A stretch of 64,000 nucleotides of DNA from Branchiostoma floridae (GCF_000003815.2 NW_023365716.1:1596060-1660059); one strand, 5' to 3'. Shown: positions 39,725 through 50,400, counted from the stretch's first letter. The notes: generated by a model from the letters alone, not told the origin. Program-made: numbers and translations.

Positions 39725-41884
39725 TTATGTACCCGCACTCTCCACACATTTTCCACCACTGTGTTCCATTAGATGTTGGTCCAACATGCCTTTCTGTGCA
39801 GTAGAATAGTCACACTGGTCACACTTATAGGTTTTTTCACCTGTATGGGTTCTCATATGTACCATTAAGTGTGACTTTCGAGCCGCTCTGTGCCCACACT
39901 CCCCACACATGTAGGGTTTCTCTCCAGTGTGTTTTGCTAGATGGGAGTGTAAATGCTGTTTTTGTGCAGCAGAATAGTCACACTGGTCACACTTGTAGGG
40001 TTTCTCTCCTGTATGGGTTCTCATATGTTTGGATAAATCAAAGTTCCTAGCTGTCCTGTACCCACATTCTTCACACATGTAGGGTTTATCACCAGTGTGT
40101 TTGGCTAAATGTTGGTCCAAACTGGATTTAACTGCAGCAGAATAGTCACAATGGTCACACTTGTAGGGTTTTTCTCCTGTGTGGGTTCTCATATGTCGGG
40201 ATAAATGAGACTTTGTAGTTGTACTGTGCCCGCACTCTTCACACGTGTAGGGTTTCTCACCAGTGTGGGTTGCTACATGGGCGTCCAAGGTATCTTTCTG
40301 TGCAGCAGAATAGTCACACTGGTCGCACTTGTAGGGTTTCTCTCCCGTGTGTGTTCTCATATGTCGGGACAAATTCGTCTTCAAAGCTGTCCTGTACCCA
40401 CACTCCCCACACATGTAGGGTTTCTCACCAGTGTGTTTTAATAGATGTAGGTCCAGGTGATTTTTCTGTGGTGCAGAATAGTCACATTGGTCGCACTTGT
40501 AAGGTTTTTCCCCTGTATGGGATCTCATATGTTTGGATAAGTCAGACTTTCGAGCTGTTCTGTATCCACATTCCCCACACATGTAGGGTTTCTCACCGGT
40601 GTGTTTTACTACATGTTTGTCCAAATCACGTTTCTGTCCAGCAGAATAGTCACACTGGTCACACTTGTACGGTCTTTCCCCTGTGTGGGTTCTCACATGT
40701 GCCGACAATATAGACTTTCGAGTTGTTCTAAAACCACACTCCCCACACATGTAGGGTTTCTCACCAGTGTGCTTTTTTTGATGATTGTTCAAAGTGGTGT
40801 AGTCTGCTGCAGAATAGTCACACTGGTCACACTTGTAGGGTTTCTCTCCTGTATGTGTTCTCATATGTTTGGATAAGTCAGACTTGTAAGCTGTCCTGTA
40901 CCCACACTCCCCACACATGTAGGGTTTCTCGCCGGTGTGTTTTCTTAGGTGTCTGTCCAAGTGGGATTTGAGTGCTACAGAATAGTCACACTGGTCACAC
41001 TTGTAGGGTTTCTCATCGGTGTGTTTTGCTGCTATATGATTGTCTAGATTGCATTTCACTGCTGCAGAATAGTCACACCGGTCAAACTTGTAGGGGTTTT
41101 CCCCTGTGTGGGTTCTCATGTGCCGGGATAAGGTAGACCTGTCAGCCGTCCTGTACCCACACTCCCCACACATGAAGGGTTTCTCACCACTGTGTTTTGC
41201 TACTGTATGGTTGTCCAAAGTGGATTTCCGTGCGGCAGAATAGTCACACTGGTCACATTTGTAGGGTTTCTCTCCTGTATGGGTTCTCATGTGTCGAGAT
41301 AAGCATCCTTTATAAGTTGTCCTGTACCCACACTCCCCACACATGTAGGGTTTCTCACCCATGTGTTTAACCATATGCCTTCCCATACTGCCTCTGCTCT
41401 CCTGTACCTGTGAGGTTGATGTGTTGTCAGGTTGGGGAAAGTTCACATCACACGTTTCCTGCTGTATGTCCATGTCTGTTGTCTGGGTCTCCCTGCTGTC
41501 ACTCTCCTTTCCGGGGTGTCTGGTATCGTACATCTCATTCCCAGGGTGTCTAGAATTTCCAGCACACAAGTTTGCAGCAACCTCACAACTGGGTTCTTCC
41601 GTTTCTGCTCTTACACCGCGCGTTTTGTCCCTTTCCTCCTCCTGCTGCCGTCCCGTGTCTGTTGTCTGCTCCCAACTGTTGTAAGTCTCGTTCCATGAAT
41701 GTCCGGTTGGCTGGTAGTCGTAGGTTTCCTGGTCCTCACTGTACGTTTCCTGGCACAGCACGTTCTCTTGCCCATACTGTTGCCATCCAGTGTCTCCTGT
41801 CTCCTCCTCTTTGATGTGCGTCTCGTTCGCAGTTTGTTCCGCATGAAGCTCTTTACTAGGTGGCAGACACATGAACCCAGCCAT
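39725..41884 (-). CDS. ZNF-I, type I C2H2 zinc-finger protein, 19 fingers (longest)
   Basis: 719 residues from MAGFMCLPPSKELHAEQ behind the acceptor CATTTTAG|TG. The N-terminus (1-179) has IKEE, the second SUMO-type site lost (VRAE), and RETQTTDMDIQQETC. Nineteen fingers run from ~180. Finger 4 has lost its first Cys (YKFDRC) and fingers 2 and 4 carry an extra residue before the last His. The frame ends HSGGKCVESAGT-stop because of a 7-bp deletion in the next finger; the same deletion is in ZNF-J. Intron 1 (~41887-42721) has a single 56-bp CR1-tail unit shared with ZNF-L. Confidence 0.93.
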   Translation of the reverse strand: MAGFMCLPPSKELHAEQTANETHIKEEETGDTGWQQYGQENVLCQETYSEDQETYDYQPTGHSWNETYNSWEQTTDTGRQQEEERDKTRGVRAETEEPSCEVAANLCAGNSRHPGNEMYDTRHPGKESDSRETQTTDMDIQQETCDVNFPQPDNTSTSQVQESRGSMGRHMVKHMGEKPYMCGECGYRTTYKGCLSRHMRTHTGEKPYKCDQCDYSAARKSTLDNHTVAKHSGEKPFMCGECGYRTADRSTLSRHMRTHTGENPYKFDRCDYSAAVKCNLDNHIAAKHTDEKPYKCDQCDYSVALKSHLDRHLRKHTGEKPYMCGECGYRTAYKSDLSKHMRTHTGEKPYKCDQCDYSAADYTTLNNHQKKHTGEKPYMCGECGFRTTRKSILSAHVRTHTGERPYKCDQCDYSAGQKRDLDKHVVKHTGEKPYMCGECGYRTARKSDLSKHMRSHTGEKPYKCDQCDYSAPQKNHLDLHLLKHTGEKPYMCGECGYRTALKTNLSRHMRTHTGEKPYKCDQCDYSAAQKDTLDAHVATHTGEKPYTCEECGHSTTTKSHLSRHMRTHTGEKPYKCDHCDYSAAVKSSLDQHLAKHTGDKPYMCEECGYRTARNFDLSKHMRTHTGEKPYKCDQCDYSAAQKQHLHSHLAKHTGEKPYMCGECGHRAARKSHLMVHMRTHTGEKTYKCDQCDYSTAQKGMLDQHLMEHSGGKCVESAGT

Positions 41885-42145
41885 CACTAAAATGATGATA
41901 AGAAAATAAGGAGAAGAAAAACATATGTTCATTAAATTCTTTTACAAACGAGATGAAGGGTGTAAAGTTAACGAAGTGGGCCCGTTTTAGGTCCTCAATT
42001 TTGTTTCCAGCAAAAAGATTTGGATATTTCATAGGGGATAAACAACATAGTTCATAATTCTTTAATACAGGCACTTACTGACTCATAGCAAAAACTGAAT
42101 ACATGTATATAACACAGCAATGCAGGCACATAGAAACATAACAAT

Positions 42146-42200
42146 CTGTATCTGTATCTATATAGCCGGTATAACCGCCATTCGGCGTAACACACCAGCT
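42146..42200. repeat. Single copy of the CR1-tail/minisatellite unit in ZNF-I intron 1
   Basis: It contains TATAGCCGGTATAACCGCCA and TCGGCGTAACACACCAGCT. The same unit sits at the same place in ZNF-L (54067-54120), after ACATAACAATCT. It is absent at the equivalent place in A and H. Confidence 0.75.
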
Positions 42201-42721
42201 AAACCTATATATACATGCGCTTCCAGATATTTTTAACTTTACTTTTGATAGAACAAATATGAAATTGTACAATGGTGTAATAGAAGAGTGGACAGTGGAC
42301 ACTTTTACGCCATCGGTCAGGTGGAAAATACATCTCACTGGCACTGCAGCTTCTTGGTATCTTCATGATTATGCGAAAATAATGACTGTACACAAAACGG
42401 AGTTAACTTCCATATGTAGCTATAGCTGCGCACAAAAAATGGTAGGCAGGTCACTACTAGGAAAAGTTTCGCATTATGGTGCACGAATATAACGGTCGTC
42501 ACTTAATCTATTATTTGAATGATCAAATAATGCAATACTTTGTTATGTCTGGCATTATATTTGAGATGCAAAATGATATTTGGCTGTCGTTAGATTTCAC
42601 ACATAATTTAGTTTGAATGCCCCCCTCCCCATCGACTACCGATCGCAAACACACCTCTAATTGTAATTTACCGCCCAACAAGCACCAACCAGGCAGTACT
42701 CACTATAATTAGCAGTCTTAC

Positions 42722-42922
42722 CTGTAGGTCTACTGTAGTAAGCGGTGTCCAAAACTCCTACAAGTCGTAAAAATCGCTTCAGTTTTGAGGATATGAAAAC
42801 ACAAGACGAGACACAAAACAAAATGGCGGACATCAGCTCTCACCAACGGGGTGAAGGTGAGAGGTCACAAACCTGATGCTAAATAGGTCAAAACAAAGAT
42901 CGCCGCATAGCGCTTTACACTC
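42722..42922 (-). promoter_or_regulatory. Promoter and noncoding exon 1 of ZNF-I
   Basis: The splice donor is at 42721/42722. CAAAATGGCGGACATCAGCT lies at 42819-42838. The DR1-like pair is AGGTGA-G-AGGTCA. The intronic G-run is at ~42619-42632. The spacer 42923-43391 shows nothing else. Confidence 0.6.
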
Positions 42923-43391
42923 CTGGTTTTGAACCTAGCAAAAATAACGCTATAAATGAAATAGTAGTGGTTATAAGTAAAGTATTTTATGAAACAGGAC
43001 TCCAGGAAGACTAGTGGATGTATTTCAACACTAATAGAGATCTCCTGATAAAGAAAACAAACGTTCTACCAAGAGTTCTACCTCAATTTCGACGTCTCAG
43101 ATTTTGTCAGGTTCTGAAGGTTAGGCCAAGCAAGGTGGAATTCGATATGCCTCGAACTTCTTCCTCAATTCATGTTTAGATCTTGAAACACTGCTACCAC
43201 AATGATGCTGTTGAAATACGATTAAAATCAACATCTTATATTTTATTTCGTCTGGAAGTTATGTTATTTTCTGTTGAAATTACGCCATAGTAGGAAATGT
43301 CTATATTTCTTAAGTTCGAAGGCAAGGAAGTCAGAATTGTCAGACGATATAAAACAAAACAAAACAAATAACTGTCTTTGTCTACACTTAC

Positions 43392-44640
43392 TTTATTTTG
43401 AATTAAAGCTTTACCAAAATTATGCCAAGTTTTTTTAAACATGTCAGTATCATCTATATTGCCATAAGCTTAAAGAATACGAATAGAAAACATAAGTGCA
43501 TCTATAGTGCGTAAAATTGGCATCGTTCTATAAAATATAAAGTCTAAAAATAGTATATAAAGTAAATATATCAATGTTATAAATGTTCCAGTTTTCAAAT
43601 TATCACCGACATGCGTACAGTGGAAAACAAAGATCGTATCGAAACAATCTGATTCTAAAACCTATCTGTAGGTCTTTACAGTGCTATTTAAAAATGGGGG
43701 CTTTCTTACATAATGTCCCAAACAAATAAGTGATCAACTTTAACACAAAACAAAAGTGCATAACTAGGCACTTAAACTATCTAACGTACAAAATCTATAT
43801 CTATATAGTATGAGGTAAAATTTAAAAGAGTAAAATTAAAAAGATTAAGTCAATGCTAAATTACAAAACCTCCATCGGTCCGGCACATAAGCTACAATCC
43901 TCACAAGCTCACTGGGACATCTGCCTCTCATGTACAATTCCTTACCACAGAGTAGGCCGATTTGAGCTTTCATGAATAAACAAATGTTCAAACCAAAAAA
44001 AAAAAAAAGTCAGTATCAGTCCCAGGTACAGATAAAAACAAAAATTAACATTCCATTCGGGGTCTTCCACTCTACAGCTTTTCACCTTTCAAGAGGACTA
44101 TGTTGCCTGCTCTACATCTGTCACCAATATGAGCTCTTTCATTTCAAAAAGATTCTACTGACTACCCCAAGCCGCCCCCTGACCCACCCATGACCATGTC
44201 AAGGAACTATGTATGTACGTAAAGCTACATTTTAAAAAGCTGGCTGCCTTGCACACCCCCCCCCCCCCATGATCTGTAGGTAAATAGACTATGTACTGTT
44301 TGCTGTACAATTGTCACACTTGTGGATTTAGTTTCTTTCGTACGTCTTCTGAAAAGTAGATAAGGGTGAGATGTCCTAGATGCCAGCAGTAACACTAAAA
44401 ACATAGTTGTACATGTATTTTTTTCCTCTTCTGTGGGTTCTTATATGCTTGGCTAGTTCGACATTTGAGTTGTCCTGTGCCCGCACACTCCGCACATCTA
44501 GGTCATTTTACCGGTGTGTTTTCTTACATGTCGGTTAAAGGAGGATTTTTTAGCAGCAGTATAGTCAGACTGATCACATTTGTAGCGCTTTTGTCTTGTA
44601 TGAGTTCTCATATGTTTGGATAAGTTAGACTTTGTTGTTG
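43392..44640 (-). other. 3' UTR of ZNF-J with poly(A) signal and fossil fingers
   Basis: AATAAA on the minus strand at 43392-43397. From ~43850 to 44640 the sequence is nearly the same as 38640-39724 of ZNF-I, with one copy of the ~340-bp block instead of two. Fossil fingers lie at ~44400-44640. Confidence 0.5.
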
Positions 44641-45915
44641 TTATGTACCCGCACTCTCCACACATTTCTCACCACTGTGTTTCATTAGATGTTGGTCTAA
44701 CATGCCTTTCTGTGCAGTAGAATAGTCACACTGGTCACACTTGTAGGGTTTATCTCCAGTGTGGGTTCTCATATGTACCATTAAGTGTGACTTTCGAGCC
44801 GCTCTGTGCCCACACTCCCCACACATGTAGGGTTTCTCGCCTGTATGGGTTCTCATATGTTTGGATAACTCAAACTTCTTAGCTGTCCTGTACCCACATT
44901 CCTCACACATGTAGGGCTTATCACCAGTGTGTTTGGCAAAATGTTGGTCCAAACTGGATTTATCTGCAGCAGAATAGTCACACTGGTCACACTTGTAGGG
45001 TTTTTCTCCTGTGTGGGTTCTCATGTGTCGGGACAAATGAGACTTTCGAGCTGCCCTGTACCCACACTCCCCACACATGTAGGGTTTTTCACCAGTGTGT
45101 TTTCTTATATGTCGAACCAGTTTGGATTTCTGTGTAGCAGAATAGTCACACTGGTCGCACTTGTAGGGTTTTTCTCCTGTGTGTGCTTTCATGTGTTGGA
45201 ATAAGTTAGACTTTCTAGCAGCCCTGTACCCACACTCCTCACACATGTAAGGTTTCTCACCAGTGTGTGTTGCTAGATGATTGTCCAAGTCGGATTTCTG
45301 TATTGCAGAATAGTCGCACTGATCACACTTGTGGGGTTTTTCTCCTGTGTGGGTTCTCATATGTCTGGATAATGCACCCTTAAAAGCTGTCCTGTACCCA
45401 CACTCCCCACACATGTAGGTGTTCTCACCGGTGTGTTTTCTTTGGTGTAGGTCCAAATTGGATTTCCGTGCTGCAGTAAAGTCACACTGGTCACACTTGT
45501 ACGGTTTCTCGCCTGTATGGGTTCTCGTATGTCGGGATAAGTTAGACCGTTTAGCCGTCCTGTACCCACACTCCCCACACATGTAGGGTTTCTCAACGGT
45601 GTGTTTTACCACATGCCTTCCCACATTGCTTCTGCTCTCCTGTACCTGTGATGTTGTTTTTTTGTCAGGTTGGGGAAAGTTCACATCACACGTTTCCTGC
45701 TGCAGGCCCACGTCTGTTGTCTGGGTCTCCCCGCTGTCAATCTTCTTTCCAGAGTGTCCATTAGGATATATCTCCTTCCCAGAATGGTTCATCTCCTTCC
45801 CAGAGTGCTCTGTACAGTCCATCTCCTTCCCAGGGTGTTCTGTACAGTCCATCTCCTTCCCAGGATACCCAGCACACAGTTCTCTAGTAGAATGTTCACA
45901 GCTGGAATCTTCCAT
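44641..45915 (-). CDS. ZNF-J, type II C2H2 zinc-finger protein, 11 fingers
   Basis: 424 residues from MEDSSCEHSTREL behind the acceptor CATCCCACAG|AATAA. The N-terminus (1-110) has the longest PGKE/SGKE run in the window (about six units, e.g. HPGKEMDCTEHPGKEMDCT), then GETQTTDVGLQQETC. Eleven fingers run from ~111; fingers 9 and 10 are both CGEC-type, so one CDQC finger is missing. It ends HSGEKCVESAGT-stop through the same 7-bp deletion as ZNF-I. 5' half like G, 3' half like I: probably a recombinant. Intron 1 is ~45922-46565. Confidence 0.93.
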   Translation of the reverse strand: MEDSSCEHSTRELCAGYPGKEMDCTEHPGKEMDCTEHSGKEMNHSGKEIYPNGHSGKKIDSGETQTTDVGLQQETCDVNFPQPDKKTTSQVQESRSNVGRHVVKHTVEKPYMCGECGYRTAKRSNLSRHTRTHTGEKPYKCDQCDFTAARKSNLDLHQRKHTGENTYMCGECGYRTAFKGALSRHMRTHTGEKPHKCDQCDYSAIQKSDLDNHLATHTGEKPYMCEECGYRAARKSNLFQHMKAHTGEKPYKCDQCDYSATQKSKLVRHIRKHTGEKPYMCGECGYRAARKSHLSRHMRTHTGEKPYKCDQCDYSAADKSSLDQHFAKHTGDKPYMCEECGYRTAKKFELSKHMRTHTGEKPYMCGECGHRAARKSHLMVHMRTHTGDKPYKCDQCDYSTAQKGMLDQHLMKHSGEKCVESAGT

Positions 45916-46565
45916 TTTATTCTGTGGGATGGGGGTGGACACTGATTAGAAGGTATATATACAGACGTATATGGTGATGCCATGGTATGAAGATTGTTTA
46001 TTATCAAGCTAAACTTAAAGGCTATGTTTTCACATGAAATTTCATTATGAAACGTAGCCATATGAACCACATACCTGCGTATAACAACGGTGCCAAATCA
46101 GAGGCTACCTTCTATTGATGCAGGGGAGGGACGACGTAGCCTGGGACAGCATATTACTATTACAAAATTATATGCAAAAGAATGCCTCCCACAAGACTAG
46201 CTCGTCTTGCCACATTCTGTGGTACTCTGGTCATCCAGTCATCCAGTGTTAGACATTATCCAGAACTTATTCTGGAAAAAGGAAATTATTCCTGGAATTT
46301 CATCCTTCGAATTTCCTTGCAATTCTTCCTGGGAAAGAAATTTTCAAAGTAGCAGAAAACAGCATTTTTATAACGCAAAACTGATGCCATCTATACAATT
46401 TGCTTGCTGTGGCCTCATATATGCGCGCAGGTACATAGCTCTGCATAATTCACAGTTCCAATGCCCCCCTCCCCACCAAATACTGATCACAAACACACCT
46501 GTAATTCTAATTAAACGCTGAACAGGTACCGATAAGGTAGCTTTAGCGACAACCACATGTCTTAC

Positions 46566-46780
46566 CTGTAGGTTTATGGTGGTTAGTGGCCTCAACAGCT
46601 TCTGGAAGCCCCTAAAAACACGTCAGTTTGGAGATGGTGAGTAACGGAGATCGGAGACAAAGACGGAAAACAAAATGGCGGACGTTATCTCGCTGACAGG
46701 GCAAAGGTCAGAGGTCAAAAACCTGGTACTTGCTTGACAATGGGTCAAACCAGAGATAACCGCATAACCATTTACTCTCG
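46566..46780 (-). promoter_or_regulatory. Promoter and noncoding exon 1 of ZNF-J
   Basis: The splice donor is at 46565/46566. CAAAATGGCGGACGTTATCT lies at 46671-46690, with a perfect DR1 AGGTCA-G-AGGTCA. The intronic G-run is at ~46462-46475. The spacer 46781-47105 shows nothing else. Confidence 0.6.
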
Positions 46781-47105
46781 TGGTGTTGAGCCAATCAAAA
46801 ATAAAGTTCTACCTCGGTTTCTACTTATCTTTTTAATTTTTTCCCTTAAGGCCGAATCAGGTGAAATCCGGCAGTAGGGGTTTCTTATTCAAGTGAAATT
46901 TAGAATTTGAAACTGAAATAACGTTATTCAACTATGATTTAGATTTACAACAATTTTTGGGTTCGTTTACTCTCCATTCATTTTCTAAAATCTTCATTTT
47001 TGTCAATATTAAGCTACGAAGGAATACATCTACGCATGTTTAACGCTTAAACGGTAAAGGAGTTAGAATAATAAAAATTAAATCACAGAATTTGCATACA
47101 CTTAC

Positions 47106-47694
47106 TTTATTTTGACAGCACTTAATTACAATCTAAACAAAGTTATCAAATATGTTAGTATAATATAAATTTATATCAGCTACACATACTAAGAATACAA
47201 GTGTACAAACAGACAACATGTACCAAGTACATGCATATTAACAGTATACACAATGTACGTATTGTTGTAGACGTTATTCTTTCGAATAGATCAAAGCAAT
47301 ATATGGATGTTGAAAGAAGTTATGATCACAAAAAAAGTTTACATTGAGCGCAAACAATACATAAATTATCGAAATTTTACAACAACAAAACAAGTATACC
47401 TTGCTATACAGAAACTAGAACTATCTTAAATGCAAAACCGACCTCTATGAGTCGAAGACGTTTACGTATACAGTACGTCAATTAGCCTAGGAGCTATTTT
47501 ACAAAAGCACTCTATCTGGAACATTTGTCAAAAGCCCTGTTAGGTTTTTAGCAAATTAAAAGTAGACAAAGGTAAGATTTCCTAGCTGCAAAGTAGTTAC
47601 ACTGATAACACTTCTATGGTTATCCTCCTCTGTGGGTTCTTACATGCTTAGGTTGTTAGACATTTGAGCTTTTCTGTACCTATACTTCGCGCAT
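47106..47694 (-). other. 3' UTR of ZNF-K with poly(A) signal and fossil finger
   Basis: AATAAA at 47106-47111 (minus), D/H/K-type context. The CTAG-ATG junction and a relic (SSNV..NLSM-stop) follow directly on the last functional finger, so one finger has been deleted relative to D. Confidence 0.5.
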
Positions 47695-48954
47695 CTAGCG
47701 TTTCTCTCCTGTATGTGTTTTCATGTGTCGGGATAAGGTAGCTCTTTGAGCCGCTCTGTACCCACACTCCCCACACATGTAGGGTTTCTCACCGGTATGT
47801 CTTGTTTGATGGTCGATCAGATGATGTTTCAGTGCTGATGAATAGTCGCACTGGTCACACTTATATGGTTTTTCCCCTGTATGAGTTTTCATATGTCTGG
47901 ATAAGTGAGACCTATAAGCTGTCATGTATGCACATTCTCCACACTTGTAGGGCTTCTCGCCAGTATGTTTTACTTGATGTTGTTTCAACTTGAATTTATC
48001 AATAGCAGAAAAGTCACACTGGTCACACTTGTAAGGTTTTTCTCCTGTGTGGGTTCTCATATGTTTGGATAAGTGAGACTTTTGAGATGCCCTGTATCCA
48101 CACTCCCCACACATGAAGGGTTTTTCACCAGTGTGTGTCCTTAAATGATCGACCAACCTATATTTCTGTACAGCATAGTAGTCACACTGGTCACATCTGT
48201 AGGGTTTCTCACCGGTGTGTTTTGTCATATGTTGAACCAAATTGATTTTCCGTGCAGCAGAAAAATCACACAGGTCACACTTGTAGGGTTTTTCTCCTGT
48301 GTGGGTTCTCATGTGTCGAGATAAGTCATTCTTTCGAGTCGCCCTGTATCCACACTCCCCACATATGTAGGGTTTGTCACCAGCGTGTTTTCCTAGATGG
48401 TAGTCTAAAGCAGATTTATCTGCATATGAATAGTCACACTGGTTACACTTGTAGGGTTTTTCTCCAGTGTGAGTTCTCATATGTCGGGATAAGTTAGACC
48501 TTTGAGCCGTCCTGTACCCACACTCCCCACACATGTAGGGTTTCTCACCAGTGTGTTTTGTTAGATGATCGTCTAGAGTAGATTTCTGTGCTGCAGAAAA
48601 GTCACAATGGTCGCATTTGAATGGTCTTTCTCCAGTGTGGGTTCTCATATGTCTGGATAAGTGGTACTTTCTATCTGTCCTGTACCCACACTCCCCACAC
48701 ATGTAGGGTTTCTCACCAGTGTGTTTAACCACATGCCTTTCCATATCACCTTTGCTCTCCTGTACCTGTGAGGTTGATGTGTTGTCAGGTTGGGGAAAGT
48801 TCACGTCACACGTTTCCTGTTGCAGGCCCATGTCTGTTGTCGGGGTCTCCCTGCTGACACTCTCCTTCCCAGGGTGTTCTGTGGGCTTACTCTCCTTCCC
48901 AGGATCTCCAGCATACTGGTCTCCGCAGAAACGTTCAAGACCGGAATCTTCCAT
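47695..48954 (-). CDS. ZNF-K, type II C2H2 zinc-finger protein, 12 fingers
   Basis: 419 residues from MEDSGLERFCGDQ behind the acceptor CCCCTCTCACAG|AA. The N-terminus (1-83) has GKESKPTEHPGKE, and the LC8-type motif is changed (RETPTTDMGLQQ). Twelve fingers run from ~84. Fingers 6 and 7 are both CDxC-type and finger 10 is hybrid (YKCGECAYMTA), which breaks the strict alternation. Fingers 9-11 resemble B 12-14. It ends HTGEKR-TAG. Sister to ZNF-E by start, intron MITE and upstream sequence. Intron 1 is ~48957-49636. Confidence 0.93.
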   Translation of the reverse strand: MEDSGLERFCGDQYAGDPGKESKPTEHPGKESVSRETPTTDMGLQQETCDVNFPQPDNTSTSQVQESKGDMERHVVKHTGEKPYMCGECGYRTDRKYHLSRHMRTHTGERPFKCDHCDFSAAQKSTLDDHLTKHTGEKPYMCGECGYRTAQRSNLSRHMRTHTGEKPYKCNQCDYSYADKSALDYHLGKHAGDKPYICGECGYRATRKNDLSRHMRTHTGEKPYKCDLCDFSAARKINLVQHMTKHTGEKPYRCDQCDYYAVQKYRLVDHLRTHTGEKPFMCGECGYRASQKSHLSKHMRTHTGEKPYKCDQCDFSAIDKFKLKQHQVKHTGEKPYKCGECAYMTAYRSHLSRHMKTHTGEKPYKCDQCDYSSALKHHLIDHQTRHTGEKPYMCGECGYRAAQRATLSRHMKTHTGEKR

Positions 48955-49011
48955 TTCTGTGAGAGGGGTATGGATTGTGAAACAACTTATTTCATCTGGC
49001 AAAGTAAAATA

Positions 49012-49185
49012 CAGTAGAATCCAATTAATTGCACAACGGATAACTGCACACTTCTGTTAATCGCACGAAATCCAAAATCCCGTGGTGGTGTGGTCCAGCT
49101 TAATAACTTCGCTTTGTTGCACCATTCGGATATTTGCACGAAATGCACTGGCAAATGGGGTGTGCAATTAAGCGGCTTCTACTTA
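49012..49185. mobile_element. pogo/Tigger-like MITE in ZNF-K intron 1
   Basis: CAGTAGAATCC at the left and GGCTTCTACTTAG at the right, flanked by TA. It is orthologous in position to the copy at 20965-21141 in ZNF-E. The ZNF-D intron lacks it. Confidence 0.55.
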
Positions 49186-49636
49186 GTAGTATAATTTTTA
49201 ATGATTAGACATGCCGACTTTCATGACCCCAAATGACTTCCAGGGGAAAACCAATAATTTTAAAAACATGGACGAGAGCTGAAGTGAGACATCTGGCATG
49301 AGTCTGACATAAACTCCGTTTAAATGGCCTAAGGGAACATGGCAGTGATTGCACGCAGCCGCAGAGGGCTGACTTCCAGCCTTTTGCTCTAATTTTGTTT
49401 GATATGTTGGGATTTCGGAGGTGTATATGGTTTTTAACTTCTTACTTCTTACATATTTTACTCATGCTTCTGGTGTCCGTAGGCTCTAGAAATTGTTTGG
49501 AGGTTACATCACACTTCTACTGCCCCCCTCCCCATTCAAATACCTTTGACAAATACACCTTAAATCGTCTACTTTTTGTTCATCAATGAACAGCCACCAA
49601 CCAGGCGGTATCAACAACAATCACAGGAGGTCTTAC

Positions 49637-49828
49637 CTGTAAGTCTATGGTGATTAGCAGTCTTCACAACTTCTGGAATCACGTAAAAATCGCGTGAGTT
49701 TGGAGGAGATGAGACGACGTCGCCAAACAAAATGGCGGACCCAGCTTGCGGGGGGTAAAGGTGAGAGGTCATAAACCTGAGACATCCTTCACAAAGGGTC
49801 AACCCGAGATCACCGCATAACGCTTTAC
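49637..49828 (-). promoter_or_regulatory. Promoter and noncoding exon 1 of ZNF-K
   Basis: The splice donor is at 49636/49637. CAAAATGGCGGACCCAGCTT at 49728-49747 has lost the CRE-like half. AGGTGA-G-AGGTCA follows. The intronic G-run is at ~49521-49534. Confidence 0.58.
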
Positions 49829-49964
49829 AAAACAAATTAACATCTTTAAATCATACACTGTAGTAATTGAGTGCAATGGCAATGGATTGAGATATATCAG
49901 ACGATGGTAATAAAATTCTACACTATAGCTGTACGAAATAAACCTTACCAACATTACGACACGA

Positions 49965-50242
49965 TAAGCCTTCTCACATTAGTTAGGGCGCATGTGCGGC
50001 GACAGGAATTCTAGGTAATATGTCAAAGAGTAAGGCACACAAAAAGTAAACAGTCCTTGTCTTCACCATTGTTTCGATTTGCATAACAATGTTCAGACGG
50101 GTTTTGTTTTCTTTTTGTGTGCCTTACCCTTTGACATATTTCCTAGAATTCCAGTCGCCGCACATGCGTCATAACTAATGTGAGAAGGCTTATTAGGCAT
50201 ATCCTAGACTAAGCAGTCTAGGATATGCCTAATAAGCCTTCT
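49965..50242. repeat. Foldback element: 86-bp inverted repeat plus perfect 27-bp hairpin
   Basis: Left arm 49965-50051 (TAAGCCTTCTCACATTAG ..) and right arm 50106-50192 are inverted copies with few mismatches. The right arm overlaps a second, perfect hairpin 50183-50209 / 50216-50242 with loop TAAGCA. No coding capacity. Related to the degenerate element at 11293-11492. Confidence 0.85.
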
Positions 50243-50302
50243 CTGGCAATGGGTTAAGATATAACAGACGACGGGAATAAATTTACTGCCAACAAAATAA
50301 AC

Positions 50303-50400
50303 CTTACCAACAAGCTTTCAACAAGTCCTCCGGTCCTCCTCAAGGTGATGTGACCCGACGACTACGTCACTTGACCTGAGCGGAAGTGTGACGGCAGCAA
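50303..50400 (-). promoter_or_regulatory. Third copy of the upstream ETS/CRE block with splice donor
   Basis: Same sequence as 22047-22145: CACTTCCGCTCAGGTCAAGT, GTGACGTAG and a TTG|GTAAGG donor on the minus strand. The ATG of the E copies is changed here. It lies ~470 bp upstream of the ZNF-K promoter block. Confidence 0.4.

Noticed and set aside
40219-40713. Plus-strand Cys/His-rich open frames (CRVSHQCVL.., HTGHTCRVF..)
   Set aside because: Antisense translation of the finger array; the Cys/His pattern is a mirror effect of the repeat and does not fit any zinc-binding spacing.
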